A model generated the notes under the pieces. That model saw only the letters and a list, made by a program, of their open reading frames with translations, was not told the DNA's origin and ran no database searches. Of a DNA stretch of 64,000 bases, positions 35,983-45,040 are shown piece by piece (the stretch's first letter is position 1; every line of letters starts with the position of its first letter). The stretch is taken from the NCBI GenBank assembly GCA_045537045.1, contig JAZSOS010000049.1:1-64000 (forward strand). The letters are read 5' to 3'. A program made the position numbers and the translations under genes. Origin of the DNA: SIG480 sp045537045 (GTDB lineage Bacteria > Bacillota > Clostridia > Oscillospirales > JAAYXM01).

Positions 35983-36863
35983 TTAAAAATCCTCGGGGTC
36001 GGGAATTTCCATAACTGCGCCGCCGTTTTTCGCGGAAATATCAGCTATGATTCCCGGAATTGCCATACGTATACCAAGGTCAACATCAACCGGCGGTTCC
36101 GTATCATTCAAGATGCAGTCAACAAACGACAACACCATTTTTTTGTCTGCACCGCCATGCCCCTCGGCACCTACCGAGGTTTCCTCCGGATACTGAAGCG
36201 TTACGGGAACATCTATTTTAGCTTCAAGCGTACCCGGAACATCAGAAAATCTCGCAAAATAATGTGCGTCATCAAGACGCTTGGTTTTGTCCGTTTCCAC
36301 GGTTCCGCGCGTACCTATAATTTCAAAATTATGGTCAAAACCGACGTATGCGCCGAAGCAGATGAGTATTCGTATAACTGCACCCTTTGCGGTTTTGAAA
36401 ATCGCAACGCCGTTTTGTGCAGAGATTGTTTTATAAGGATTATACGAAACCTCCGGTACCATACACGAAACGCTTACGCATTTGTCGTCCAATATGTAGA
36501 GAAGCGGACCTAAATCATGCGTTAAGTATTTGATTGCGGGATTGAATGTGCGCCAGTGCCCGTCGGCAGGTTTTTCTTCTTCGAATTTAAGATAATCCGT
36601 TGAGTGGAGATATTCAGCCTCTGCATAGATTGCCTCGCCGAGCTTTCCGGCTTCATACATCTTCTTCCACGAATCAATAAATGCCCACCAGCAGCAATTC
36701 TCACCTGCCATATACTTAAGCTCAGGATGCGCCTTGACCGTCGCACGGAGCTTTTTTGCTTCTTCGACGGAGTTTACCGGCGGAATTTCGCTGAGAACAT
36801 GCTTTCCTGCCGCCATTGCTTTTTCAACGTAAGGAACATGACAAATAGCGTCAGTATGTCGAT
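35983..36863 (-). pseudogene. Gfo/Idh/MocA oxidoreductase, 5'-truncated
   Basis: The open frame starts MAAGKHVLSEIPP, and reading further back in frame gives CHVPYVEKA, typical of the middle of the Rossmann domain in this family. The cofactor-binding GxGxxG half, some 70 residues, is missing. The rest to the stop is normal, including the EIP version of the EKP motif and NAEYLHSTD-type C-domain segments. There is no promoter or ribosome site that would rescue it. The break falls within about 36,845-36,870, exactly where an oppositely oriented SLH gene also loses its 5' end. Confidence 0.8.
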
Positions 36864-37982
36864 ATGTATGATACTGAAAAGGGATATGTTTACACCATTA
36901 CACCCGGCCAGTCTGTGCGTATACCGCTTACATACAGCGAAGACTTTACACCGCGGTTTGAGCCGATGAACGATTCTGTTTCTGCTTCTGCCGGAAGCTC
37001 GGTTTCAGTCACAGTAAAAGCAACGAGCGATCTTTTGGAGAGCATAACGTATTCCGCAGAGACGCTTCCGCGCGGTGCAAGCCTTAATAGCACAACGGGA
37101 GAGGTAACGTGGAGACCGGATAACTCACAGGTTGGCAAAAACCACTTTGCCGTAACGGCAACTGATGAGTCGGGAAGGCAGTCAACCGTCCACTTCTATG
37201 TAACGGTTTACGGCTCGACCACAGGCGGAAGCAAAAATGAAGAGACTGAAACTCCCGGGACAGAAACTACCGACACACCTGCGGGTGGCGGCGGTGGAGG
37301 AGGCGGTGGCGCACCGACCGACAAACCCGATGATGAAACAAACACTGACAGCGGGGAGACTACCGACGACACTGAAAACGGAGATACAGAAAGCGCACCC
37401 GATACCTCGGGTGAAACGGAAAGTATCCGTTTCGCAGACATTGGTAACCACACATGGGCGGCGGATGCAATCAATACCCTTGCAACGGAGGGTATAATCC
37501 GCGGAACAAGCGAAACAACCTTCTCTCCGGCAAGCAACATAACCCGCGCAGATTTCGCTCTGCTCCTTGTCCGAGCGTTCAATCTTACAAGCGAAAATGC
37601 GGAGAACTTTGCAGATGTTTCGGCAACAGATTACTTTGCAACTGAGCTTGCGATAGCACGCAATACGGGTATTGTCGGTGGAATAGGTGAGAATAAATAC
37701 GCACCCCGCAACAATATCACCCGTCAGGACATGATGGTTATCGTCTATCGCGCGTTACAGAACATCGGTATAGAGTTCGGAGAAAACGTTGAACCGCAAT
37801 ATGAGGACTTTGTCAGCGTTGCAGATTATGCAAAATCCGCCGTTTCTGCACTTATCGGCGCAGGACTTGTCAATGGTAAGAACGGACGTATCGCGCCGGT
37901 GGATTACACCACCCGCGCGGAAGTCGCAGTGCTTATAAAGAGAATAATTGATTATACAAACAAGGAGGACACATTACAATGA
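36849..37982 (+). pseudogene. SLH-domain surface protein, 5'-truncated
   Basis: A C-terminal fragment of about 375 residues. An in-frame TAG at 36846-36848 closes it upstream, and the first Met (36864) has no ribosome site. What remains is the end of a beta domain (YTITPGQSVRIPL), a cadherin-like/Ig-like module, a Thr/Glu-rich linker with a nine-Gly run, and three SLH repeats nearly matching those of the protein at 17,545-20,196 (for example FNLTSENAENFADV and GIVGGIGENKYAPR). No signal peptide is present, so it cannot reach the surface as written. Its stop overlaps the next ATG by four bases (ATGA). Confidence 0.8.
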
Positions 37983-39535
37983 AAAAACTTATCGCGTTAA
38001 TTCTCGCAGGAATTATGATTTTCGCGCTGTGCGCGTGCGGAACAGGAAACGGTATATCAGGTGACGTATCATATGATATTCCCGAAGGAAAACAAATCCC
38101 TGACGATGCTGTTGTTGATATAACAATAGCAAGCCATGCTTCATGGCCGTATGAAGAAGATTGGAAGGTGTGGGAGTATATTAAGGAGAGCATCGGCGGG
38201 ACACTTAACATAAATGCTGTTCCGGCAACAGACTTTGCAACAAAATTCCCGCTTATAATGGCAGCTCCCGATGACCTTCCGGATCTGATACATTTTCAGG
38301 GAAAGCCTGCAGGACACGCAAATTACTGTGCACAGGGCGCATTCCTTGCATTTGATGATTACAGCGAATTTCTGCCGGACTATGAAAAGTTCTGGGAAAA
38401 TGTTCCGGAAGATGAAAAATGGATGAAAGATGTTCGCAAAAGCTTTGACGGAAAGATTTATTATTCTCCGTCTCACGGACTTGAGCGGAGCACAAACATC
38501 CGTGCATGGCTTTACCGCAAAGATATTTTCGATAAGCACGGTTTGAAAGCACCGGAGACGATGGATGAGCTCTATGAAGTTTCCAAAAAGCTTAAGGAAA
38601 TATATCCGGACTCTTATCCGTTTTCAATCCGCTCGGGATTGCAGAATTTGAACGTTATCGGAACATCATGGAAGCCGGGATTCTGCTTCAATGAGTACTA
38701 CGACTTTGAAAATGAGAAGTGGAGCTACGGTGCGACAGAAGACGTTATGTTTGAGTTGGTAGAGTTCTTCAACAAAATGGTTTCTGAAAAGCTCGTTCCT
38801 GCGGATTTCTTCACAATAAACACAAGCTCATGGCAGGAGCTGGTTTCGACCAACCGCGGCTTTATTATGCCGGAATATCAGGTACGTATTGACTTCTTCA
38901 ACAGTATGGCAAGAGCATCAAATCCGGAGTTTAACCTCACTGCAATGATGCCGCCACGTGCAGATAACGGTATGGGCGTAAATATGATAAACAAGTTCAA
39001 TTTCGTACCGTCGGGATATTCTGTATGCAACACGGGAGATAAAGCATCAATTGCCAATGCTTTCCGCATAATCAACTGGTTTTACACAGATGAGGCGTGT
39101 GAGCTTGTTTCGTGGGGTAAAGAAGGAGAGACATATGAGGTTGTAGACGGGAAAAAGCAGTTTATAATGGGTGAAGAGTCTGAAACAATCCAGACGCTCT
39201 ATGGCGTAAATACACTCGGAACACACACACGCTTTGCGCCCGATGCGATAGACGCATCAATTTCCGAAGAGCAGGCGGCAACGACCGATTTCATCCTTGA
39301 GCATACCTACCCCAACCTTCAGCCGAATCTGTATCTTGAGTTTTCAAGCGAACAGAACGACAGAATTGCAGATTTAAAAACCTCGATAGAGACCTTTGTG
39401 CTGGAAAACATCCAGAAATTTATTATAGGTCAGAGACCTCTGTCAGAATGGGATACCTTCAGTGAGGAGCTTTCAAAGCTTCCGGTTGATGAGCTTTTGG
39501 CTGTATTTGACGAAGCGTATCAAAGCGTAAAATAA
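37979..39535 (+). CDS. Extracellular solute-binding lipoprotein (ABC family 1)
   Basis: 518 residues with a lipoprotein signal peptide; the lipobox LCAC places the lipid on Cys20. The rest is a large family-1 type solute-binding protein of the LplA/oligosaccharide group (DDLPDLIHFQGKPAG and later GFIMPEYQVRID). It overlaps the SLH gene by four bases, implying translational coupling. Normally two permease genes follow; none do here, and the next gene is the convergent ddh. It may have been left behind by the same rearrangement that cut the SLH gene, or it may serve a distant permease. Confidence 0.85.
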   Translation: MKKLIALILAGIMIFALCACGTGNGISGDVSYDIPEGKQIPDDAVVDITIASHASWPYEEDWKVWEYIKESIGGTLNINAVPATDFATKFPLIMAAPDDLPDLIHFQGKPAGHANYCAQGAFLAFDDYSEFLPDYEKFWENVPEDEKWMKDVRKSFDGKIYYSPSHGLERSTNIRAWLYRKDIFDKHGLKAPETMDELYEVSKKLKEIYPDSYPFSIRSGLQNLNVIGTSWKPGFCFNEYYDFENEKWSYGATEDVMFELVEFFNKMVSEKLVPADFFTINTSSWQELVSTNRGFIMPEYQVRIDFFNSMARASNPEFNLTAMMPPRADNGMGVNMINKFNFVPSGYSVCNTGDKASIANAFRIINWFYTDEACELVSWGKEGETYEVVDGKKQFIMGEESETIQTLYGVNTLGTHTRFAPDAIDASISEEQAATTDFILEHTYPNLQPNLYLEFSSEQNDRIADLKTSIETFVLENIQKFIIGQRPLSEWDTFSEELSKLPVDELLAVFDEAYQSVK

Positions 39536-39540
39536 AACAA

Positions 39541-39578
39541 AAACGTTCTTGCGGCGTATTCTCGCTGCAAGAACGTTT
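39541..39578. terminator. Terminator hairpin, repeat copy 2
   Basis: Arms AAACGTTCTTGCGGCG / CGCTGCAAGAACGTTT with loop TATTCT, then TAATTTTT. It matches the hairpin at 33,271-33,308 except for compensatory or loop changes, and ends both the lipoprotein gene and the convergent ddh gene. Confidence 0.85.
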
Positions 39579-39597
39579 AATTTTTATTGAATTTATT

Positions 39598-40578
39598 TTA
39601 TAAAAGGTTTTTGCGAAGTTCTTCACCGCTTGCCGGATGAAGATATGCCGGTGCGATATCAAAAACAGTTTTTGCACCGCAAATGCCTTCACGGTTTAAA
39701 CGATACGCCGCGCGGGCATACGCCGTTAGCACGCTTGCGGTAAACTCAGGGTTAGAGTCAAGCTTTAAGCTGTATTCAATTACGTGAGAGTTTTTGCCGT
39801 TATTCGTTGTTCCCGTGCGGAAAACTCTGCCGCCGTGGGGGATACCTGCGTGGTCGCGGTTAAGCTCTTCCTGAGAAATGAAGTGAACGGTTGTATCGTA
39901 ATCTGCAAAATAGTTCGGCATAGTAACGATTTCGCGCTCAATCCGTGCAAGGTCAGCTCCCTCTTCCGCTACGACAAAGCACTCGCGCGTGTGCTTCTGG
40001 CGCGTTGTAAGCGTCGGATTCTCTCCGGCGCGGACGCTCTCGAGTGCGCTTTCTACCGGAACGGTGTACTGGCGGGCATCGACAACACCGTCAATTCTGC
40101 GTATTGCATCGGAGTGTCCCTGGCTTACGCCCTTGCCCCAGAAGGTATAGTCATTTCCGTCCGGAAGTATTGCCTGACCGTAAAGACGGTTGAGCGAAAA
40201 CATACCCGGGTCCCAGCCGACGGAGATTATGCTCACTTTTTTTGCATCACGGCTCTCTTTATCAACATTTGCAAAATGCTCGGGGATTTTTGCGTGGGTG
40301 TCAAAGCTGTCAATTACGTTGAAATGCTTTGCAAGCTCGGGTGTCTGGGTTGGAAGGTCATTGGCGCTTCCGCCGCAGAGGATCAGAACGTCGATATCAT
40401 TTTTCATTTGGGCGGCTTTGTCTATATGATATACCGGAACATTTGTCACCGGCTTTACACTTTCGGGTGAGCGTCTTGTAAAGAGCGCACAAAGCTCCAT
40501 ATCAGGGGCGGCACTGACCGCACATTCAACACCACGGCCGAGATTTCCGTAGCCTGCAATTGCAACTTTTATCTTCAT
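39598..40578 (-). CDS. ddh: meso-Diaminopimelate dehydrogenase
   Basis: A 326-residue NADPH enzyme that aminates tetrahydrodipicolinate to meso-diaminopimelate in one step, a short route to lysine and peptidoglycan. The N-terminal AIAGYGNLGRGVE is the Rossmann loop, LCGGSANDLPTQTPELAKHFNVIDSFDTH gives the substrate region, and SVGWDPGMFSLNRLYG is highly typical of Ddh. Length is normal. It is monocistronic and read leftward. Its presence suggests a Gram-positive type cell wall with meso-DAP, but other lysine branches could coexist. Confidence 0.94.
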   Translation of the reverse strand: MKIKVAIAGYGNLGRGVECAVSAAPDMELCALFTRRSPESVKPVTNVPVYHIDKAAQMKNDIDVLILCGGSANDLPTQTPELAKHFNVIDSFDTHAKIPEHFANVDKESRDAKKVSIISVGWDPGMFSLNRLYGQAILPDGNDYTFWGKGVSQGHSDAIRRIDGVVDARQYTVPVESALESVRAGENPTLTTRQKHTRECFVVAEEGADLARIEREIVTMPNYFADYDTTVHFISQEELNRDHAGIPHGGRVFRTGTTNNGKNSHVIEYSLKLDSNPEFTASVLTAYARAAYRLNREGICGAKTVFDIAPAYLHPASGEELRKNLL

Positions 40579-40678
40579 ATTTAAAACTTCCTTTCGGGGT
40601 GATTTAACACTGCCTTATGATGAATAATTAAAACACAAAATCGCCTGAATGTCAATGTTTTGAGGCGGTTTTTTTGCG

Positions 40679-41518
40679 CTATAACAGTATTTTTACAATT
40701 ATATTCAGTAACATACACGAGACTATGCCGAAAAGTGTCGGCAATGCCGCGGCGACAAGCGTCCAGAGAAAGCTTCCGCTCTCTTTTTTTATTGTCATCA
40801 GAGTTGTTGAACACGGCCAGTGCATGAGAGAAAAAAGCATAACGCTTATCGCGGTTTGTATCCCCCATCCGTTGCTGCGCAGAAGTGCGGAGAGCGTGCC
40901 AAGGTCGCTTATGTCCGTAAGCGACCCGCTGGCGGTGTATGCCATTATTATGATGGGAATAACTATTTCGTTGGCGGGAAGCCCAAGGATAAAAGCCATA
41001 AGGATAACACCGTCAAGGCCCAAAAGCCGCCCGAACGGGTCGAGAAAAGAAGAACAGTGGACAAGAAGCGTTTCCCCGCCGATTGCAATATTTGCCATAA
41101 GCCAGATAAGAAGACCGGCAGGCGCGGCTGCGCTTACTGCACGGCCGAGGACGAATAGGGTTCTGTCAAAGACTGAGCGGATGATAACCTTGCCGACCTG
41201 AGGGGCGCGGTAGGGAGAAAGCTCGAGTGTAAAAGATGACGGAACCCCGCGCAGGAGGGTTGTCGACAGAAGCTTTGACGCAAGAAAGGACATAAGTATG
41301 CCGAGAAGGATAAGGCAGGTGAGGGAAGCCGCTGCGAGTCCGGATTTTAAAAGGCCTCCGCCACGTCCGATAAAGAAAATTGTAAGAATGGAAATAAGCG
41401 CGGGAAAGCGCCCGTTGCATGGAATAAAGCTGTTGGTTAGCATCGCGATAAGCCGTTCGCGCGGTGAGTCTATAATTCTGCAACCGACAACCCCGGCGGC
41501 ATTGCACCCAAATCCCAT
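40679..41518 (-). pseudogene. feoB: feoB 3' part, cut off by the inserted element
   Basis: Codons from ATG 41518 (read leftward) to the stop encode MGFGCNAAGVVGCRI..., the second half of the FeoB membrane domain, 279 residues with the C-terminal gate region and about eight TM segments. Upstream of that Met the frame runs on into the element as 19 foreign codons (MTNTTAVPIF...), a chance fusion from ATG 41575. The missing front half lies at 61,888-62,949. Joined at the shared Cys codon (TGT) the two give one intact frame. In the present arrangement no full FeoB can be made. Confidence 0.93.
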
Positions 41519-41523
41519 ACACG
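41518..41523. other. Left attachment junction
   Basis: TACACG. On the minus strand it lies within codons TCG-TGT-ATG; the Cys codon TGT (41521-41519) is the last shared codon and the Met begins authentic FeoB sequence. Confidence 0.85.
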
Positions 41524-41806
41524 AGGATAGAGAAATTTGGTATGCAAAAATAGGCACAGCAGTTGTATTGGTCATGTATCTTTAATTGAGTATTTAACGA
41601 TGTTGAGTGTTGAATTGATTATACATCTTCACACCGCGGCACCAAAAAATATAAAACGAACAGTGAATTTAAGAAAACACATGCTATCAGGCAACCAAAA
41701 ACGGCTTAATTACTATGTTTTTCAAAGCAGATTTTGTCTTAAGCCATTCGCGGATGAGTTCGACAAAACTAAGCTTTATCGCCAATTCCACAACTTTTTC
41801 AAATTA

Positions 41807-41845
41807 AAAAATTGCACCTTGTTTAACTTCAAAGTGCAATTTTTC
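41807..41845. terminator. Terminator inside left end of element
   Basis: AAATTGCAC / GTGCAATTT stem around a loop of about 18 bases, with T runs on either strand. Stops leftward transcription from the first element gene before it enters the feoB remnant. Apart from it, 41,576-41,870 holds no credible gene. Confidence 0.7.
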
Positions 41846-41870
41846 TTTGTTTTATGCGATTTTGCCGAAA

Positions 41871-42536
41871 TTAATAGTAAATTGCAAAGTGGAAACAATC
41901 ACTTTCCTTACCAACAAATGTACAGTTACACTCTTTTCCTTTGTATCCAATAGGAGTAATTTGAAGCCGTTGATAAGCTATCTCATAGTTGTACTCTAAG
42001 TCTGCTGTTCTTGTTGGGAACTGCGGTCTTATAAGAAAAGGGAAAAAGCACAACTTACTTTCATTTACAAGCGGCTTGCCTCCCTTACCTTCCCCTAACT
42101 GAATTATCTTAGAAAAAGAGTCAACGCAATTAAACCACGCTATTATAAACGCTGACTTTCCTTTATTATCGTTGTTGATCTCACTTAGCAACCAATTAAA
42201 ATCGTACTGTATTTCCTTCCACCCTTTACTGCACGAATACGTTCCTGATTGGGTTCTCCAGCTCCGCAAATACTTTAGTTCTATCTTAAAGCGTTTATTC
42301 TCAATGAAAATGTCATGATTAGTTTTACCTGAATCATCACTATCTTCTGTCTTAGTTGTATACCTTGCCATATTTTTAAAGGGATATCCAACTCTCATCA
42401 TCATATCAGTTTCGCTAAAACTTTTGTCTGCAACTTTTTTCATTTCATCTGCAGAACAGTTTTTATAAGCTATATTCAATTCGTCAATGATAAGACTACA
42501 ATTAGGAATAAGATACTGCTCTATTGTCAATTCCAA
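41871..42536 (-). CDS. Unknown protein, possible PD-(D/E)xK nuclease
   Basis: I do not recognise a family. The 221-residue protein is mixed alpha/beta with no signal or TM segment. One segment, HDIFIENKRFKIELKYLRSW (about residues 75-95), has an Asp followed at a suitable distance by E-L-K, as in the D-(x)n-ExK core of restriction-type nucleases; this is suggestive only. Near the C-terminus it has Cys residues (NCTF, DCFHF). It sits at the left tip of the element, a common place for accessory cargo. A TTG start at 42536 is preferred because AGGAG lies 8 bases upstream; a GTG nine bases earlier overlaps that site. Confidence 0.5.
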   Translation of the reverse strand: MELTIEQYLIPNCSLIIDELNIAYKNCSADEMKKVADKSFSETDMMMRVGYPFKNMARYTTKTEDSDDSGKTNHDIFIENKRFKIELKYLRSWRTQSGTYSCSKGWKEIQYDFNWLLSEINNDNKGKSAFIIAWFNCVDSFSKIIQLGEGKGGKPLVNESKLCFFPFLIRPQFPTRTADLEYNYEIAYQRLQITPIGYKGKECNCTFVGKESDCFHFAIYY

Positions 42537-42610
42537 GTAGAACACTCCTGATGGTTATATATTTACATTTATTGTGTCCTACTTTTTAAAAAAAATACAA
42601 ATTATGCCAA

Positions 42611-43174
42611 TTATTTCATGCATCTTTTTGCCCGTATCAACGTACTCTTACTTATTCCGGTCATATTTTCCACTTCTTTATAGGTATGACTCTGCAACAG
42701 ATCCATAGCAAGTCTAATTTGTTCACTATTAAACTTTTTAGGTCTGCCTTCTTTAAAGTTGGGGTTTTGCTTCGCTATTGCTTTACCTGACTGAGTACGC
42801 TCAATAATCATTGCTCTTTCAAATTCTGCAAACGCTAACAGGTTTGTGACTATCAGCCTTCCCATTGGAGTATCTTCTATAAGCCCCATGTTAAGGATAT
42901 GAATACGCACGCCTTTATTCATGAGATTATCTATATAGGTTAACCCCTCTTTTGTTGTTCTGCAGAAACGGTCAAGCTTTGTTACTACAAGAATATCTCC
43001 GGTACGCATCTTTTCCAATAGTGCATTAAATAAAGGGCGTTCCTTTGCTCCTGAATAGCTCTCTATGATAATTTCCGACTCTGCATATCTTCCTTTAATG
43101 TTCTGAGTTTGTTCTTCTATGCTATTGCCGTCTAATTGTCCTTTAGTGCTTACTCTGCAATATCCATATATCAC
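42611..43174 (-). CDS. Small serine recombinase (resolvase/invertase family)
   Basis: A 187-residue resolvase/Hin-type recombinase. MIYGYCRVST places the catalytic Ser at residue 9, and residues about 60-70 give VTKLDRFCRTTKEGL with the active-site Arg residues of the DRLxR motif region. The C-terminal 45 residues form a Hin-like HTH (GRPKKFNSEQIRLAMDL...). Resolvases cut near-palindromic res sites usually just upstream of their gene; a suitable repeat cluster stands at 43,201-43,288. It is too small to be the integrase of the element, a job the 549-residue recombinase can do. A dimer-resolution or inversion role is likely. Confidence 0.9.
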   Translation of the reverse strand: MIYGYCRVSTKGQLDGNSIEEQTQNIKGRYAESEIIIESYSGAKERPLFNALLEKMRTGDILVVTKLDRFCRTTKEGLTYIDNLMNKGVRIHILNMGLIEDTPMGRLIVTNLLAFAEFERAMIIERTQSGKAIAKQNPNFKEGRPKKFNSEQIRLAMDLLQSHTYKEVENMTGISKSTLIRAKRCMK

Positions 43175-43200
43175 GAAAATGACCTCTCTTCATAAGTTAC

Positions 43201-43288
43201 TTTTGACACCTAGTTTTGACACCATTCAAACACGCATGGATTCATACGGTAGATAAAAGTGTTAATTCTTTCAAGTTTTGACACTTTT
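43201..43288. repeat. Repeat cluster upstream of resolvase (possible res site)
   Basis: TTTTGACAC occurs three times in the same orientation (43201-43209, 43214-43222, 43276-43284), and AAAAGTGT (43255-43262) faces ACACTTTT (43281-43288). It begins 26 bases before the resolvase start codon. Confidence 0.55.
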
Positions 43289-43330
43289 AGTTTTTAATTA
43301 TTGGGCGGTTGTTACACCGCCCTTTTTTCG

Positions 43331-43609
43331 TTAGTGGTTTGAACTCTGTACCTTTCCATCAAAAGCTCCGCGCAAATCTTTTTCCAGTGCGTTGATTTTT
43401 GCTTCAGCTATATCGCTATACTCTCTGAGTATGTATGCGACGTTTAAAAGCGTATCATTTGTAAATGCGCTTCCTTCCACAGAAAGTGCTTCTACTAATA
43501 TATCAGCAATTGAACGGACTTTTGCAAATACATTGCCACAATCTTCTGCTTCTTCGGCTAATTGAAATAACGAGCAGCGCATAAGTTCAACAACTTCTTT
43601 GTTAGTCAT
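43331..43609 (-). CDS. Unknown small acidic helical protein
   Basis: 92 residues, mostly helical, with no family I recognise (MTNKEVVELM, then ILVEALSVEGSAFTN). Start ATG 43609 follows AAGGAG by 9 bases and overlaps the end of the previous leftward gene by 8 bases, the pattern of a translationally coupled pair. No catalytic motif or metal ligand pattern is visible. A hairpin with arms GGGCGGT / ACCGCCC (43303-43322) lies past the stop. Confidence 0.5.
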   Translation of the reverse strand: MTNKEVVELMRCSLFQLAEEAEDCGNVFAKVRSIADILVEALSVEGSAFTNDTLLNVAYILREYSDIAEAKINALEKDLRGAFDGKVQSSNH

Positions 43610-44303
43610 CAAATTCAACTCCTTCCGTATTTTCCGCTATGTCACAAAAAAGTGTTTCATGAAAAACATCTGATGGTGGGTCGGGTTGAATGTCATCCGG
43701 TATTGTTTTTTCGGTGCTTATGATTCCCTCCCATTGCTTGTACTGCTCTGTTTGTAATATTTCCGGTGGAGTGAAAAGCATAAGATGCATAAGCTCAGCA
43801 ACTTGTTCCATATTAAAAAACCTTGCGCCGTCTGTTACTCTTGCCGCTATGTAGGAGAGTGCAAATTCCTCTCGTGGAGTTATTTGTAGCTTTTCGTCGT
43901 TGACTTCTCTTAGCCAGTTTAAATAAACCTCATGGCTGTAATTCAACATAAGCACATGTTTTACTGCTTCGGATAAAATTTGTTGTTCGGTGCACTTATT
44001 GGGTGCCGGGACAACCAACTTTTTCAAATCCCATGTCCCTGTGTCTTTTGTTTCGTCGAAGTAGAGATTGATTCCCAAACTTTTCAACATATTCAAGTCT
44101 TCTCCGAAATCTAGACATTTCAATTTCCAGATATACTTTTGGGTGAGACGTTTGTTGCGTCGCTCGGCTTTACTCTTTTTCTTTGTTGTTCCCAATCGAT
44201 CAATTTCTTTATTTGTCTGAGCCAGTTCTTTAACTAATCCGTCAGCCCTTTCAAGATATATCTTTCTCAACTCCGCTTTTTGCTTATTGGTCATCTTAAA
44301 CAT
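43602..44303 (-). CDS. Unknown helical protein
   Basis: 233 residues. The first 60 are strongly basic and coiled-coil-like (KKKSKAERRNKRLTQ), the middle is helical, and the C-terminal 40 are acidic and Pro/Asp-rich. Charged ends of this kind fit a nucleic-acid or protein-binding adaptor. I do not recognise a family. Start ATG 44303 follows AAGGAG by six bases. It sits in the leftward regulatory block next to a small membrane peptide and the sigma-like gene. Confidence 0.5.
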   Translation of the reverse strand: MFKMTNKQKAELRKIYLERADGLVKELAQTNKEIDRLGTTKKKSKAERRNKRLTQKYIWKLKCLDFGEDLNMLKSLGINLYFDETKDTGTWDLKKLVVPAPNKCTEQQILSEAVKHVLMLNYSHEVYLNWLREVNDEKLQITPREEFALSYIAARVTDGARFFNMEQVAELMHLMLFTPPEILQTEQYKQWEGIISTEKTIPDDIQPDPPSDVFHETLFCDIAENTEGVEFDD

Positions 44304-44314
44304 CCTTTTCTCCT

Positions 44315-44509
44315 TTATGCATACAATTTATTATGTATTGTCGCTGTCTGAAAACGTGCCAGTTCTGCAACTGTTTTACAGTCTGGAATCTTAATATTAC
44401 GGATTCCAAAATCCTTCAATATTCGCCTCGTAGCCTTAATGTCTGCCGTTGTAGGTCTTGAATTAGCCTCGTGCTGTGTCATAATATAGATATTATCAAG
44501 TGAACTCAT
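44315..44509 (-). CDS. Unknown 64-residue protein
   Basis: Short basic protein (MSSLDNIYIMTQHEANSRPTT..., later RRILKDFGIRNIKIPD). ATG 44509 follows AAGGAGG by eight bases; a TTG closer to that site is less suitable. It overlaps the upstream membrane peptide gene by four bases. No family is recognised; residues 20-60 could form a small HTH-like helical pair, which I infer only from the pattern. Confidence 0.42.
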   Translation of the reverse strand: MSSLDNIYIMTQHEANSRPTTADIKATRRILKDFGIRNIKIPDCKTVAELARFQTATIHNKLYA

Positions 44510-44688
44510 CTGCAAGCCCTCCTTTCCAGTAATTTAAGGCTTTTGATTCCGTAAGAGATAAGTAACCACGCAACAGCGAATTGCCTGATTATTTCTCTCA
44601 TAGTGATGCTTCCGCAGTCTGATGCTCCGGCTGTTCCGAATAAAAGCAGAACCCCTGCACCGATAAACAAATAATATAGAAACCTCAT
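44506..44688 (-). CDS. Small membrane protein (60 aa)
   Basis: Two hydrophobic stretches (LYYLFIGAGVLLLFG near 4-19, and FAVAWLLISYGI near 37-48) with a basic tail. GAAAGGATG precedes ATG 44688. It could be a holin-like or toxin-like peptide, but nothing identifies it as such. It overlaps its downstream neighbour. Confidence 0.42.
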   Translation of the reverse strand: MRFLYYLFIGAGVLLLFGTAGASDCGSITMREIIRQFAVAWLLISYGIKSLKLLERRACR

Positions 44689-44750
44689 TATTAAACATCC
44701 TTTCTTTTGTATAGTGCGGTTTTTCCGCAGAACCGCAAAACTGCTTATAT

Positions 44751-45023
44751 TTAATACTCCGGTGGAAATAAAACAGTTGTTGCCGATCTATCGGCTTCTG
44801 TTATAATCCATATTTTTCCGCGGACTGTCGGATATGCTCCGACTATTCGCAAACCGTTTTCAAGTGCAAAGGCATTTTCCTGTGCATCTTCTTTTACGAC
44901 ATCGCCCCAATCACCGGTAATAAAACGCCTTATGGCATCGACTACGTCATATGAAAAACGCTCATCTTGTTCCATTGCCTTTGATACCCCGCAGGTAGCT
45001 GTTAATTTTCCAAGTTCAAACAT
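44751..45023 (-). CDS. Conserved mobile-element protein of unknown function
   Basis: 90 residues. The layout MFELGKLTATCGV, an acidic middle with GDWGDV, and a C-terminal KIWIITEADRSATTVLFPPEY is a pattern I associate with a small uncharacterised family common on Clostridial plasmids and integrative elements. No function is established that I can name. ATG 45023 follows GGAG by eight bases; a longer frame runs into the sigma-like gene. Confidence 0.6.
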   Translation of the reverse strand: MFELGKLTATCGVSKAMEQDERFSYDVVDAIRRFITGDWGDVVKEDAQENAFALENGLRIVGAYPTVRGKIWIITEADRSATTVLFPPEY

Positions 45024-45040
45024 ATTTAAATCTCCAATCT

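Noticed and set aside
41537..41953. 138-codon plus-strand frame across the left element junction
   Set aside because: It spans the attachment junction and the terminator, has no ribosome site and overlaps the antisense feoB remnant and the first element gene.
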